Below, piece after piece: positions 1 through 13,830 of a DNA stretch of 64,000 nucleotides. Position 1 is the first letter of the stretch, and each line of letters begins with the position of its first letter. The stretch lies in NCBI GenBank assembly GCA_028023455.1, contig JAQFVV010006470.1, forward strand, positions 122,001 through 186,000. The letters are read 5' to 3'. The position numbers were made by a program, and so were the translations under genes. The DNA comes from Epiperipatus broadwayi. Taxonomy: Eukaryota; Onychophora; Udeonychophora; Euonychophora; Peripatidae. The notes below the pieces were generated by a model. It did no database searches, was not told the DNA's origin, and saw nothing but the letters and a program-made list of their open reading frames with translations.

Positions 1-1329
1 CTTAATACAAAATACATTTGAAGGGAAAGGGGGAAGAACTTAAAATTAATCTGAGGATTGTAATATAATCAATTATTATTATTATTATTCATGTCAATTT
101 TCATATTTATCTAGAAATTTTTCTGTATATGTTAGAAATGTAGTAATAAATATTAGTTTGTTTTATTAAACGAGGCGTATATATTTCATTAAGTGTAGTC
201 TTGGTTAAGTGTGATTATTCATCATCATCAATGGTTGAATATTGGTTATTTAAGATATAATTAAGTATGCTAAAATTAAGCAATAATTATGCATTTCTTT
301 ATAAAATTTAGTTTTATGTTTAGGCTTAGTCCTAGAGCTGTAGTTGAAACCCTTGTCATTATTGTTATTATTATCATCATCATCATCGTCATCAACGTTT
401 TAATTAATGAGCTGTTTAACTGTTTAAAGGCCATAAATAAATTTTGATTTTATAATATTTAGTGATCTCTTAGTATTATTATAACCACATCCCATCATCT
501 ATTTCATGCAAGGATGAGTGAATTGCCATCCAAAATTAGTTATATCTAATCTGAGCTAGTGAACTTATAAAATATTGAAACACATTTGTTATGTTAAGAT
601 CTGAGAAATGATTTATGTCTAGTATACTCCACTTTGGTTTATAGATGTTTTACTTTTACCTAAATATTAGTGCATATAGTGATATGGCTCAAAAAGCAAA
701 ATCTTCCATTTTTATTAGAAATAAAGTACCAAAAAGGGGATTCAAACCCGGTACATGTGAAAGGTTATTAGATATAACCATGTCTAGATTCAGATAATCT
801 AGTGGCGCCCTGCTAGACCATATTCACTTAGTATTTGTTTAAACATGCACTTAACATCAAACCAAGAAATGAAAGTGGATAAAACCTACTGCCTGTATAC
901 CTGAGTTATATTTTATTGAATTACTAGTGTACTCACTTCACGTGTTTTCTTATAATAATTTGCTAATAATTTACTTATGATCATTCTAAGGACTACTCAG
1001 GTATGGTAATATCTATTTTTTTTCTTTTTGATTCATTTATTATGTTACAATATATATATATATAGAAAGAATATATATATATATATATATATATTGTAAC
1101 CTTTATTTAGTATCACCAATGACAATTACCATTACTAATAAGCTAACTTCTCTCATGTGCCACTTCTAACCTTTAAAAAATATGACGTTGTTTACACCAC
1201 TGCCAACACCACCTCTCATATGGCCTTCCTCAGGATCGATGGGGATGGGATAAAATAATAATATTTGACAAGATGCTGAATTGCAATTTCCATGAAAATA
1301 TTTAGGATAAACCTTATTTCAATAAAAAG
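1..1329. other. AT-rich non-coding sequence before PLE1
   Basis: No coding region is supported here. It holds short ATT and ATC trinucleotide runs near 75-90 and 370-390, and a tRNA-like B-box candidate near 740-755 (listed separately). At 1049-1097 two short (TA)n runs are separated by a GAAAG spacer and flanked by GTTACAA and TTGTAAC, making an imperfect palindrome. Confidence 0.6.
700..840 (-). repeat. possible tRNA-derived SINE fragment
   Basis: Read on the minus strand, this stretch contains GGGTTTGAATCC, close to the tRNA B-box consensus GGTTCGANTCC, preceded about 70 bases upstream by a GC-rich palindrome, CTAGCAGGGCGCCACTAG. It is more GC-rich than its surroundings. No complete tRNA fold and no poly-A or repeat tail is clear. 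The call rests on the B-box-like word alone and could be chance. Confidence 0.18.
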
Positions 1330-2480
1330 GAATACCACTTCGACTCATGTTTGACTTTGGCAGAACACACTACCAAGAAACTGCAAAACTAATTAACCAG
1401 TAGTTGGTTGACACTATAAGGTTTGGAGACTATGCTATAGCATCATTGTTTGAGTTTGTGGACAAAATTTGAGATATACAAATAGACCAAGAGTGCAAAT
1501 TAGCAGCTCTAGATGTGAAAGAGTTATATGGATCAGTGACAGAGAGCACTCAATTGACATAGTCAAGCAGAATTGATTAATAAGAAATGCCCACATAGTA
1601 AACTTAACTTTATTATGGTCTTTTTGTAATAGAAAAAAAGAAAATATTTACACTATTTTCGATGGAAAATGGTATAAAATGAAGCAAGGATGGCTGATGG
1701 GACTGCCCATCAGTAACGTAATGGCCAGTATCATTTTCAACTACCATGAAAATGAGATAATACCATAAATACAAACAAATAACCACACCATGATATATAT
1801 TAGATACATAGATGATGTGTTTATCACTGCCAATAGTAACACATTCATAAACATCACCAAAGAATTGCAGCAAATCTTCGAACTCATACTAAATACCACA
1901 TGGGAGAATGATCAACACTATCTAAAATATCTGGACTTAGACATACAAAAATAAGATACACATTTAATGAACCATATGATCATTAAACCCCTAAAAATTA
2001 GAAGATACATGCATCATATTGCAATAGCACCCAACACACATAAATATGTTGGACTGAATGCATTTCTACATAGAAATAATTACTTATGCAAATGTAACAC
2101 AGATAAAAAAGATAACATAATAAAGTAAATCAAAGAACTAATATTTGTTGGCTATAAATATAGAAACATAACCAAAAGAATAGCATGGTTACAAGCAAAG
2201 ATAAAGCAGCAAATCAGAATCAGAGATAATAAACCACAAGTAACCATACCCTATATACCTAACATTGCCAAACATTTACTCAAAACACTATCAAAAAAAT
2301 TTACAGTTGGCCTCCACACTTCAGCCAAAACCAATAGACTCATAAACAATTCAAAGTATAAACTAGATTCCAAATCAACATCTCAAGTAGTATATCAAAT
2401 ACAATGCCCTCAGACTGGGTGTAGAAACTCATATTATGGGGAAACAAAAACAACCATCACAAATAGAGCAACCCAGTGCA
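1330..2480 (+). pseudogene. Penelope-like element 1 (PLE1), decayed RT and GIY-YIG
   Basis: This is a broken Penelope-like retroelement polyprotein, seen by joining plus-strand frames across stops. In order: a reverse-transcriptase segment LAALDVKELYGSVT near 1500; a glycine-rich GLPISNVMASIIFN segment near 1700-1740; the catalytic box YIRYIDDVF near 1797-1822; a palm/thumb region with YLKYLDLDIQ near 1920; LHRNNYLCK near 2070; and a C-terminal GIY-YIG-type segment with YYGETKTTITNRA near 2432-2470. Penelope-like elements encode an RT fused to a GIY-YIG endonuclease, and the order here fits. Several in-frame stops make it non-functional. It runs into a CG/CA/TA dinucleotide tract at 2479-2529. 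It is related to PLE2 (both share a LFL/AFL-RN-YLCK block) but much diverged. Confidence 0.8.
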
Positions 2481-2486
2481 CGCGCG

Positions 2487-2529
<43 letters not shown>
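2479..2529. repeat. CG/CA/TA dinucleotide tract
   Basis: A compound microsatellite, (CG)n then (CA)n then (TA)n, directly follows the PLE1 endonuclease remnant. It is followed by TTGTGACCTTTTATTTAG, which resembles TTGTAACCTTTATTTAG after the (TA)n at 1092-1110, upstream of PLE1. Confidence 0.85.
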
Positions 2530-2545
2530 TGTGACCTTTTATTTA

Positions 2546-4234
2546 GATCTTTGTATTTAATAATCCAAAATTTTAAATCATAATAATATATCTGGCATAA
2601 AAATCTTAATCAGTGTTTTTCAATAAAGTCTGTTTTGGATGCACTAGGAAATCTGCTTGAGGGGAGATGAGATTTCAAACCCAGTCTAGGCTCTGACTAC
2701 ATTAAAATAACAATTTAAAAGTATACTATTTTATTATTGTTGAATAGCAATTGAAATAAATAAATAATGAAATCAAATTTGTAAATCCAGTAAAATGAAT
2801 CATTACAGTTAATTCTTAAACCTATTTTTTTGTAGTGAATTGAAAATAGTTTTTGATATTATGGGTAGTTATTAAAAATGAAGCCAGAGGGGGTAATGTT
2901 AAAATATTCACACTAAGATTATTGGTACATATATTACAACAATGCCTTGTAATAAAAACTATATATATATTAAAACAAATTTGTAGCGGGGTGCATTAAG
3001 AAAAAGAGAACTAAACAACAACAGGCTTCAACTCTGATCTTCTAAAATAATGAGGAAAAAAGCTAAAAATCAGAAAAAAATGGAATGTAATTCAATAAGG
3101 ATTATAGTATATTGTTATCTAAAATGACTGAATAGAAATCTAAAAAACCTTGCTATAATTTCAACACTGTTTTCCATCGATTGATAGTTCTTAAAAATTA
3201 TACTGGAAAGGAAATGGAATCCTGTGGATCATAACTGACTCCCATAAATATTTCTTCAAACCCAGAAAAAAATCAAGAAAAAGTAAGCTTTTGCTTTTAT
3301 TTTATTCATATTTTTAAAATGTTTTCTTTAAAAATGATGCCCGAATTATTTACAGTTAAAATAAAGAGATGATGATGTTTGTTTGTATTTTGTACCATTC
3401 TTATTATCCAGCAGAACAATATTGTGCTTGTAAATTAAAATGTCAAAAAAAAAAAATAATTCGAGATAATTTTGAAGATAAGTGTTATGCTATATATAGT
3501 AAACAAATTAAAAAGTCATTTTGAATCATCTAACTATTAATAAAGTAAAAGACAATTGTGTGATATTATTATCTATTCTCATCTGCTGATTTTTCCTAGC
3601 ACCAACTTGTGTAATGATAGAAATGAACGATTACAGTTTCATTAAAAATGCTCAGGATATAATACTTGTAATTGGATAAATTCTTTTTAATAGTGCTAAA
3701 CAGTTATTACTTTGTCAAGGGAAATATAATAAAATAAATCTTTCCTTTTAAAATTTTTACAGTGCAACTCAAATAAATACGATTTTTAAAAAAAGTCTGA
3801 TAAATGTCCCAATTATTTAAAGTATTACAAATATTACTGTGGATGAAAGAACAGAATCAATAAATGATTTTTTTTTAAAAAAAACAAGTTAAAGAAATTA
3901 ATTGCAATAAAATTATAAAGTCATTTTTAAGGAAAATCATGTGGATTAAAACATGAATAAACTGATTTTAGTTATACTCCACTTGAAACGTTTAAACCTT
4001 GTCTCACTATATAATACCAAATAAATCAATAAATGTATTTAAAAAGTTTGTTTAGAAGACTACAATAACCTATAAAGTTATTAAGGAAAATTATCTCCAG
4101 AAAAGTGGATAAACTTATCCTTTTAAGTATGCTACACTTGGAAGTGTGAATTTTAATTGTCTTTTAATTATCGGTACAGAAACCATTAAATAATTTTTTT
4201 TGCCTTAGGACAAGTGTTGAATATTGCTGTATTA

Positions 4235-4292
<58 letters not shown>

Positions 4293-6999
4293 TTATTTGG
4301 AATGTTTATCAATCATAATATCAGTTCTTATCATTTTAGCTCACCAGAATAAAATAAACTTTACTAACAGGATAAACTCTGATGGTAGAAAACATTTATT
4401 TATTATTATTTTTTATTACTGCTGTGTTAGCTTATAATGCTTACATCATGTGTTATTTGGGAATTTTGTTTTTAAACATATATGTTTTATTGTGGTATGA
4501 AATATATATTGAGTTAAAGAAAAAAAAATGTGTAAAATATATACATCTATTACATGTATTTTTTCTGTTAAGAGAAAACATCATATTATATATCGTTCAT
4601 CCAAACAGAGAGAAAGAGACATTTATTTCTCATATTTTTTAACAGATTTTAATACTTTATTGAAGGTAAACAAACAAATATTTTGTCAAAGATATACTAA
4701 AGACCCAATTATTTTATTATATAAAAGAAAAATTGATTTAAACCTTTTTCATTTCTTAATTTTACATAGGATTGAACTTGTCAACTTTGAATACAAATGC
4801 ATGTTGATCTTTATTGCTTAAATATGTTGTGATCTCTTTAATAAAAGTATAGTTGTCATTTTAAAAGAATTAATGATCATTTGGCATATATATTTTGGTT
4901 TGTCTATTGATACATTAATGGTTCTGCATTGTGAAATGGAATATGTATATCTCCACTGTTATTGTTAGTGTTGTTTTACCTTACTATAATATTGAGAATG
5001 TTTTGTGACAGATTTTAACTGTTAAGTATGTGCTACATAGAATGGCATCCAATAGATTAATATTAATATTGAGCATAGGCTGATGGATAATCACCTATTG
5101 CTGATTACAGGAGAGAATAGTATGGTAGAGGCTGAGTAATAATTAATGCTTAGTTAGCATAAATAATCCTAAAAGAAAGGATATTCATGGTTTGAATTCT
5201 ATGTTTTCCATGATTAGGCAAAGCCCAAATGTGTATACCCATAGAGAGGTAGTAGAATTAGCCATATTATTATACAACTGTTATGTTGTTTTATAGAGCC
5301 TCCCTTTATTGTTAGATCCCTCATGATGATATAGTTAGTTTTTCCACCATGTATGGTGAAGTTTTGTATTTCAAAATCATATGGCAAGGATAAAATAATG
5401 TTAGATTAAGGTACATTTGTCTATCTGTAGTGTTTGCTTAATTGAAATAATGTTTTATGATGTTGTAGGATGTTCATCAGTTTATAGACAAACCAAACCC
5501 AAAACCTACTTGTAATTGTAGAACTTATAGATGTAAAAGCAAGAGATGCACATGGACAGTGTGGATTTATCTTCATCAAATAATGATTTAACAATGGATA
5601 AGTAAGATCAGTTAAGTATTCAATAATTAGGTTGTGGACATAGGTAATGTTTTAGTGATATATATGTGTATTTGACTTTTGATATCTGTTCCTGCTTTAA
5701 TACACTGAATATATTCATCTCAAATTTTAATCAGTTATTGATTGTGGAGAATACGATAATTGCGCTTATCATATTCTAATAAAAGAAATGGCTTTGGTAT
5801 AATGCACTATTTTATAACTTTTGAATTATAAAATTTAGAATTTGTGCATACCATAAGGTCCTAAATACATTGTTGTTTTTGTAATTTAAGTGCTGGTTCA
5901 GTTTCAATAAGGTTTCATGATCTTATTCTTTAAGATAGGCTAAACAGTAATAAGTGATACTTTGAATATCATTGTATAAGCTGTTCGTATTGACTAAGAA
6001 TATGGTCAATGGGATATTGAGTATTTTACCATCCCTGAGTTTAATTTAATATATTAGTTTTATTTCATGCCATGTATTTGAATTAAAATTTGTAAATATT
6101 GTAAATAAAGTTTGTTGTGTTTAAAAATGTATTTAGTTGCCTGTAGTCTTATTGCTAATCACCATATATACACTATTATTGTTATTGCTATTGACCTATC
6201 AGAAGATTATAAATTGAAATCATCATTGACCAATATAGTACTATTAACTATATTATGCTATATCATAATAGTTTTGTTAAGCCTTATAATTTACTAGTAC
6301 ATCTAATGTATCATCACACAATAATCAAAATGTTAATAACTTAGAGTACAGATTATTTTAAGTAATAGATTAAAAGATAAATATAATATAGATTTAATTG
6401 GTTTAGTTGAACCCACAGAGCTATCATTTACTGATCTTGAGCACATGGTTTATAATTATTTGAGAAAAGGAATTTGGTAAGTTATTGTGTTTATTTATTA
6501 AAAAGTTATTCCTATTTCTTAAATATTAAAGTTATAAGAGTTATTGAATTCATAATGTTTATGTGTAACTGCTAAATATAATTCTTAATTTGAGTTTATA
6601 TTGAGAGCTTTTTTGTGCATTCTATTCGGGTAGTGGTAAAATTCCTCTCACTGACCCAAATATATTTTGTATAATGATTTTGAGTGTTTGAACCCTGAGA
6701 AGAATTAGTTGTTAAGTTTCAAGGTAGAATTTAAATTTGTAATAAATTTTATATCTAGTTAACTATTATAGTTGGATTTGAAATTGATTACTTTCACTGT
6801 TTTATGAAAGTCAACCAAACTTTAAGGTATAAATTACTTCTTTTGTTGTAAAAAGTATAGCTTGTTTTAATTCATGATAAATATTCTGGTTGGGTCAAAC
6901 TTGAAATTGCTATTTTTATTTAGCTTATTTTTTACCATTTAATATGATATTAGTTTATAGTTTAAGATTTCAGTCTCCATCATTAACATTGTTCATCAA
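2546..6999. other. AT-rich non-coding sequence
   Basis: I see no recognisable gene, RNA or element in this 4.4 kb. Short open frames exist but are lysine, asparagine, isoleucine and tyrosine rich, as expected by chance in AT-rich DNA. A phrase resembling a B-box (minus strand GGGTTTGAAATC) lies near 2670, and another (GTTTGAACCC) near 6690. Confidence 0.6.
4234..4290. repeat. (TA)n microsatellite
   Basis: About 27 TA units flanked by ATGCA on the left and TGCAT on the right, so the whole block is palindromic. An apparent YIYIYI reading frame across it is a repeat artefact. Confidence 0.95.
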
Positions 7000-7260
7000 T
7001 TTCATCTTGATCATTCTTTTAGTTATTCATTCTCATTTGATATTAATTCATTATCATAATTATTTAATCATACATTAACTTTTATTCTTTTATGATCTTA
7101 ACTATTCATTAACTCTTATTCTATCATCATCTTAATCATTCATTATTCTCATACATCTTCATTCTTTTCTCTTCATACTTAGACTCATTTCATTCCACTA
7201 CTTAATTATTACTTCTTTCCATCATCCATTTAGTCATCTACATCATAATAAACTTATCAT
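7000..7260. repeat. pyrimidine-rich TCATT-type low-complexity tract
   Basis: This stretch consists largely of irregular TTCAT, ATCAT and CATTC words, with a strong T/C bias on the plus strand. It resembles the longer pyrimidine tract at 62.2-62.8 kb. No reading frame of interest is present. Confidence 0.6.
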
Positions 7261-10199
7261 TTCATTTATAAGTTTAATTTTAAAATCATTCCAGAGATAT
7301 AATTATTAGTTATTTATTAGTTTGCTGAACATCAAATTTAACTCATCACATTTTGTTTGTGTTGATTTTAAAGCTGGTTTGACCAGATGATAGTATCTTT
7401 ATTAATCACCTTGTGATATTCTTTAGATCTATAGTTTCATGCTAGTTTTATTCAATACAGGAATCATTTCATTAATTTTACATTTTTGTTTTTTAAGTGT
7501 ATATTCTTGATAATGAGAGTATGATAGGTTGCATAGGAGAATTTAATCACTAAAACATGCGGCATTCTTTGTTTATGACCAGTTAGACCAGTGAGAAGGT
7601 TACTATATATATATAAGAGTACTAAATAAGACAGAGACTACATCAGCATTCTTGGAGCATGAAAAGATCACCATTCATAAATTTGAACCTATCAACCCCA
7701 TAAAGTTGTGCAGAGAGAAAAATGATGTTAGGTGTAAAAAAAGAAAGCATACTTTTTAAATAATGACACTCAATCTATCAATAGAAAAGACACATGTTTC
7801 CCCATTTCTAAAAGATGGACAAATTAATGCAAACAAAATTTAAACAAAATAAAATACTAAAACATAGCACTTAACCAATTACCATAAATTAGAATACTCT
7901 CCTCATGTCTATCAATTGCACTGATGACATGGAGCTTTGAAAGTGCTTAGCTTATAAATATTATTAAATACAGTTTCTCTAACAAGTGTAAAAGTGCATA
8001 ATTTTTGGTAATAAATTATTGATAATTTCTAACAACAATATCTAATGAAGGCTTAAAAAATAATCAATAAACAGAGAAAAGCCTGAGAGCTCAGTAAAAA
8101 ATAATACTAATACTCTTGAAAATTCGTATTTATTAAAGAGAAGAAACCTTAGGCTCCACTCCCATTACAATTTATATTCTCAGCACACTTCCCATCTAAT
8201 ACCATTAAAGTCACAATTAAAATTTTGTTTCAGATTATAAATAGTTTCATGCCCATGTCCACCTTTCTCATCCATCTTTCCATCATCCTCAAATCCATAA
8301 GTTTTTTGTACTACTATCTCTTTTACTCTCAACTTTTCATTGTACTATCTCATTTATCTCCTATGATAATTTCTTCTCATGGTTTTAGAACAATAAGGTC
8401 TGGAAGTTGAACAAGCTGTTATGGATTATTGGTGATAAATACTCTTCCCCAAATTACCTCCATAATTGGCTTGGCTAACTTTAACATAGCCAATTTCCAC
8501 TTTCACTAAAGCTCTAATAATTAAGCTTAAATTAAATTGTGAAAATAATATATTATAAACACTTTAATAACTAAAAAAATGCTCAAGAAGTTTATCTTGG
8601 AAGGTGTTTAAATACAATAAATCAAGAAAGGATTTTATGCCCACCCACTGCATCCACCATCACCCAGTAATCATCCCACAATTCATTATTCATACTTTAA
8701 ATATACTAAATGATTTCCAGAATATTGGTAATTTAAATCTTGCAGTGCTACATAAGCTTAGAAAATTGACCATTTATTTAAATTTTACCAGGCGTGATTT
8801 AATAAAACCATGCTCCCAATATAAATAACAGTCTATTGATGCATGAATGGATTTGAAATGTCTAGATTGTAAACCATGAAACATTGAGACTTACACAAAA
8901 TTTTATTTAAAAAAAAAACGACAATATTTTATTATCAAATGTAAATCAATATAATACTATTTACATTATTTACATAATTCCCATGGCTTTCCTGTTACTT
9001 CAACTGTATGATAAAAAAAAAAAATCCAACAAATAAACTGCTAATATTGTGGTTATAGAATAAATTCTTTTTTTTTAATTCTTACTCAGTATGGGATCAC
9101 AATTGCCATGAAGTAATAATAATAAAACCTATATATAATGCTAATATTTATCTTCATTTTTTTATTCTTTATTATTAAGATATAGTGAATATTAAATTTC
9201 TTCCCTAATTCTTAACACTTTCAATTACAGATTTATTTTCTGATTACCCCTATTAATTCTAAAGATAATTATTCCGATAATAAAATTTAATAATTACCCA
9301 TTAATTATCTTAACCTAACATGTCTTCTACTTATGCTTTTTAATGGAGATATTTTAAGTACTGCTTGACATCTTGCAATCAAGTTTCCTTTCAAGTGTTA
9401 AGAAATCGGTACTTAGCTTAATCATTATCATACATGCATACAATCTATAACAACGTTCTTACGATAATAATACTTCAGAGATCTTACCATTACAGCAAAG
9501 TTCTCAGCTGGTTGTGAATATACTTTCTAGGTAATTCTATATATGTACCACTTACTATATTCTCGGGTTTTATTTAACTTCTAAGTTTAATATTTGATTT
9601 CATTATTATTTTTGGTTCTTATTAATTCATTAAAGCCTTTAAATAAATCAATGTTTCAGTATAATAATCACACATATACTATACACACTCATCCTCACAC
9701 AAAATCAATTTTGCCACACTGTAACCAACAATTATAAGTTATACATTACTGTATCTGAAGTTCATACACCCAAAAGGAATGCCAACATTAATATGATAGT
9801 AGGCAGTGACCCAGATAAGAGAAAATACCTTTTCACTAAAGGTGAGGTATGCTAGGGGTTTATCCATAGTCATAAATAAAGACATGGGTATACCTAATAC
9901 TGTCTGTCCATCAATAAAAAATCATCTTATGGTATAGAAAATTACCAAATGGGGAACTCCTCCACCGCATTTAAATACTTTATAAAAATGAAATCAACAT
10001 CTTAGTGAAAGACCTAAAACTATGGCTACACTAGCTTGATGAGGATCTTTCATCCATCCTCGTATACAAGGGTCTAACACAAATTTGTACAAGTAAAAAT
10101 TTCACATATACACTCATCTCATGAAATAGTATAATAAAAGTTTAGCTTACATTTTTTTTCAAGCCTTAATTAGCTTATATGTAACTCATTTTAACTTTA
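7261..10199. other. AT-rich non-coding sequence
   Basis: No gene or named repeat recognised. Short frames at 8225-8410 and 8604-8828 have no family features. The block at about 9730-10100 is slightly less AT-rich but gives only short, stop-broken frames with no recognised motif. Confidence 0.5.
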
Positions 10200-10588
<389 letters not shown>

Positions 10589-12720
10589 AAATGTGTATTA
10601 ACTTTTAAAACCATCTTTCTAGAAATTTTATCACATAATGATGATATTTTATCAACATTCACCCTATCTTTTTAAAACATATCAATAAGCCTAAGTATTT
10701 GATAATAATACCTGATCCGATTAAAAACATTTGCTTTAACAATATTTCTCACTCCCTTCATAAAAAAATGTAAAGCAACAAATTACTATTGGGGAATAAG
10801 GCACATACAAAATTATTTGATATTAACTTATCTACTCAAAAAAACCTTATCATAGATTATCTTTAAACTGATAATATGGATATTTTTTTTTAGATTTTAT
10901 ATTAGAAACTAATAACACATAATAAAATTATACTCATACAGTCCTTCTGGATCACTCTTTCAATCTCCCCTATTTTATTACAGATCCTTACTTTAAATTC
11001 TTGGTTTGTATTATCTTATTTGATTTTGTTCCGTGTGCACACATATCACATTAGATAGTTCCTTGAGAAATTCTGGTATATGTCATTGAAGCATTCCTTG
11101 AGACTTATTATTTCTGTTTCGAGTTTTAGGACAAAATCCATGTCCCTTTTAGTTGCAAATTATTTTTCCAAGACCTTTATTGAAGGAGTCACTTTCATAT
11201 ATGATCAATCCTTATAATGGAATGTAATAAATTTTCATTTTCAGTTATAACCCTTAATCCATTTGGGTTCTTGACATTAATTGCATTTTCATAGTTGAAG
11301 ATAACCAGCTTTTAAATTTTGACAGGTATCATGAGTCAATTTCGCTTCATTGTAGAATATACATTTACCAATGTATTTCTCATTCCATTTATGATGATTT
11401 TATACTTCATATGGGATTTCAGCATTCAGTTTCACCTTATTTTAAGAAATCCAAATTATTTTCTCTTGAAATTTGGATAATACAAATAGCTAACTTTTTT
11501 AAATTTAATAAAATGAAATTTATAATAATTATTCATATAACACAGTGTTTTGTTGATTTTTCGTGAAGAAAATTCCTTTTGCAGTTTAACCTTCATTACT
11601 TGCTGATCACTGATAAATTGAGTACATTTGGATGAAAGAAAAACCATGAAGTTGGGCAACTTTTGGAGAAGAAAGAATGTGCCTAATATAGAAATTTACT
11701 CACAACTCATTTTGTAACAATATTATAAAATTTGATGAAGTTTCTCATTCAGAAAACAGAACCAAACTTACAATTACAATTTTTGTATTGAAGAATTGCT
11801 TATTGAACCAACGATGATTCTCTAGATAAATGATTGATGAATAATCACCCTAAAGGACAGATTAACATTTTATGCTCTCATGATCCCTTCCTTCTCCTCC
11901 TGGATCATTCACTTGCCAAACTATTTATGCCTATATTTTAATTGATGGAATACGTATTGTTATTTTTAAAATTATACATTCCCACTTCACACATATCATG
12001 TGGTTTTCTTTATTATTTTCCTACTCATGGCACTTCTCCTGAAAAAATAAAATGAAAAAAAAAACTTTTTTAATAATAAAAAAAATCATAGCAACCTAAC
12101 TTCAAACCCATAATCTTGAATGAAAATTAGCAGGTTGAATAAATTATTGAAACAAATTAATTATTCTTTAAAGACATTTTCTAATGAGATAACACACGAT
12201 AATTACTATGAATAATTGACCCTGTGATTAAAACTCATAATTAAATCTACATGTACATGCATTAGCACACACATACAATTTTAGTTAAACCAATTGCTCA
12301 ATACTTTGATTAATTCTTGATTTTTTTCTAACACAATTTGATTTTGTTAATTACTGTATTTTAATATATTATTGTAAAATTATGATTGTCTATTTTTATT
12401 CCCTCAAAGTAGTTTAACAATTTCACACCACCCTTCTTTCTTTTCTAATTACCAAACTATTAAAATCATTTGTAACATTGCCAATCCTTCTCAATTATGT
12501 ATTTGGCTTTTGAATCAATACTAAATAAAATAATTTTTGCTTACAATCTTTTATGATTAAATGTTTGTTCACATAGCAAGAAAAAATATGCAATCCATAA
12601 GAATATGACTTTGATTCAAACTTACCATTGGCTAGTAAGATTGTCTGTTAAAATATATATAAATATACAGCACATGAGGAAAATTTTATCAAACACTCTC
12701 ATACATAACTAAGTCTAAAA
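10589..12720. other. AT-rich non-coding sequence
   Basis: No gene recognised on either strand. A minus-strand frame at 11456-11659 (67 codons) has no recognisable domain. No repeats beyond short A/T runs. Confidence 0.55.
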
Positions 12721-12798
12721 TCTAATGGAGCTTTGGGCTACAATGCCAAAAAACCAAAAGCTACAATAAAACCAAAGGCTACAACAAAATCCAAGGCT

Positions 12799-12860
<62 letters not shown>

Positions 12861-12870
12861 AACTGAGGTA
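12721..12870. repeat. degenerate 20-bp tandem repeat plus (TA)n
   Basis: Between 12733 and 12802 a unit like ACCAAAGGCTACAATAAA recurs about four times with substitutions and small indels. It runs directly into about 28 TA units (12802-12857) and ends in TTGTAAC. Read through, the units give KPKAT-like peptides followed by IYIYI, which I treat as repeat artefact rather than a gene. Confidence 0.8.
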
Positions 12871-13229
12871 CCCATACAACCCCTTTATTACCTCAGTTGT
12901 AACAATTTCCTGATGAGCATGTTGCAGGATGGAACTATCAATTGGCATTCCCCAATGCAGAAGTTATCCTCCCTCTCCTACAACAATATTTCCTGCTCAT
13001 CAGAGGATGTAGCACCATAGAAACTGGAAGCATCTTGAAATTTCTGTGTTTGATTTTCCAAAGGGTTGCACTAGAGTTCCATCTCAATACAACCTGGCTT
13101 ACCTGGGTCTAGTTATGCTACACATAGCACAGAGACATGAAATTTTCAAGAACAAGTGCAGTGAATAACAAGTGATGCAATAATAGAACTGAATGACTAA
13201 AATTAATTGTAAGTAATAACAATTTTATT
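12871..13229. other. less AT-rich non-coding block
   Basis: This block has clearly higher GC than its neighbours. It carries the inverted pair CTGATGAGCA (about 12911) and TGCTCATCAG (about 12992) some 80 bases apart. It gives no long frame and no recognised motif; it may be the remnant of an unidentified mobile element. Confidence 0.4.
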
Positions 13230-13400
13230 AAACAACAATTCATGTGAAAGTCCTTCCCATAATGTTTATTCATATCTATGTGAAGATTCATTTTCAATTC
13301 AATTAGGAGAAGTTTAGATGTACTTTATTTATCAATAATTTATTTGCAGGTCCTTCTAATAAAGTTCATTTATATCCATGTGAAGATTCATTTCAGTTCA
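13230..13400. repeat. two-copy degenerate duplication (about 110-115 bp)
   Basis: The phrase GTCCTTCCCATAATGTT ... TATCTATGTGAAGATTCAT near 13247-13290 recurs as GTCCTTCTAATAAAGTT ... TATCCATGTGAAGATTCAT near 13351-13394. The copies lie head to tail and have diverged by substitutions. Function unknown. Confidence 0.65.
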
Positions 13401-13479
13401 TCTTTGGTGAAGAATTCAAAGGGTCTTTTATCACGTAGATGACTACCATTACTGTATGAATATTTTTAACTATTTGTTT

Positions 13480-13830
13480 TATATCTGTATATGTTTTTAG
13501 ATAGGTAAATAGATAAGGTGAGAAATTCTAGATTTGTGAAACTTCTAGAGTTTAGTCAAGTATGGATGTGTATTTATACACATAAGTCTCATTATTTTAC
13601 TCATCCACAACCAATATGCATGTAAGCATTTATAATTTTTATAGTACTTCATTATTTTTAAATTTTTCATAGGTAGGTAAACAGGTAATGTAAGCAATTC
13701 TGGGTTTGTGGACTATTCATAATCCAGTCAAGTATAAATGTGCATTTATGCACATAAGTTTCATTGTTTTATTTATATACAATCAATATACATGTAAGTA
13801 TTTATAATTTTTATTTAGTTATTCTAATAT
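13480..13830. repeat. two-copy tandem duplication (about 180 bp)
   Basis: The left copy (from about 13493) and right copy (from about 13669) share, in order: TAGGTAAATAGATAAGGT versus TAGGTAAACAGGTAATGT; AATTCTAGATTTGTG versus AATTCTGGGTTTGTG; AGTCAAGTATGGATGTG versus AGTCAAGTATAAATGTG; and ATGTAAGCATTTATAATTTT versus ATGTAAGTATTTATAATTTT. The collinear similarity is clear by eye. No coding potential seen. Confidence 0.75.

Noticed and set aside
4382-4821. Overlapping plus-strand frames of 86 and 97 codons
   Set aside because: Low-complexity, hydrophobic and Lys-rich sequence typical of AT-rich DNA, with no splice or domain support.
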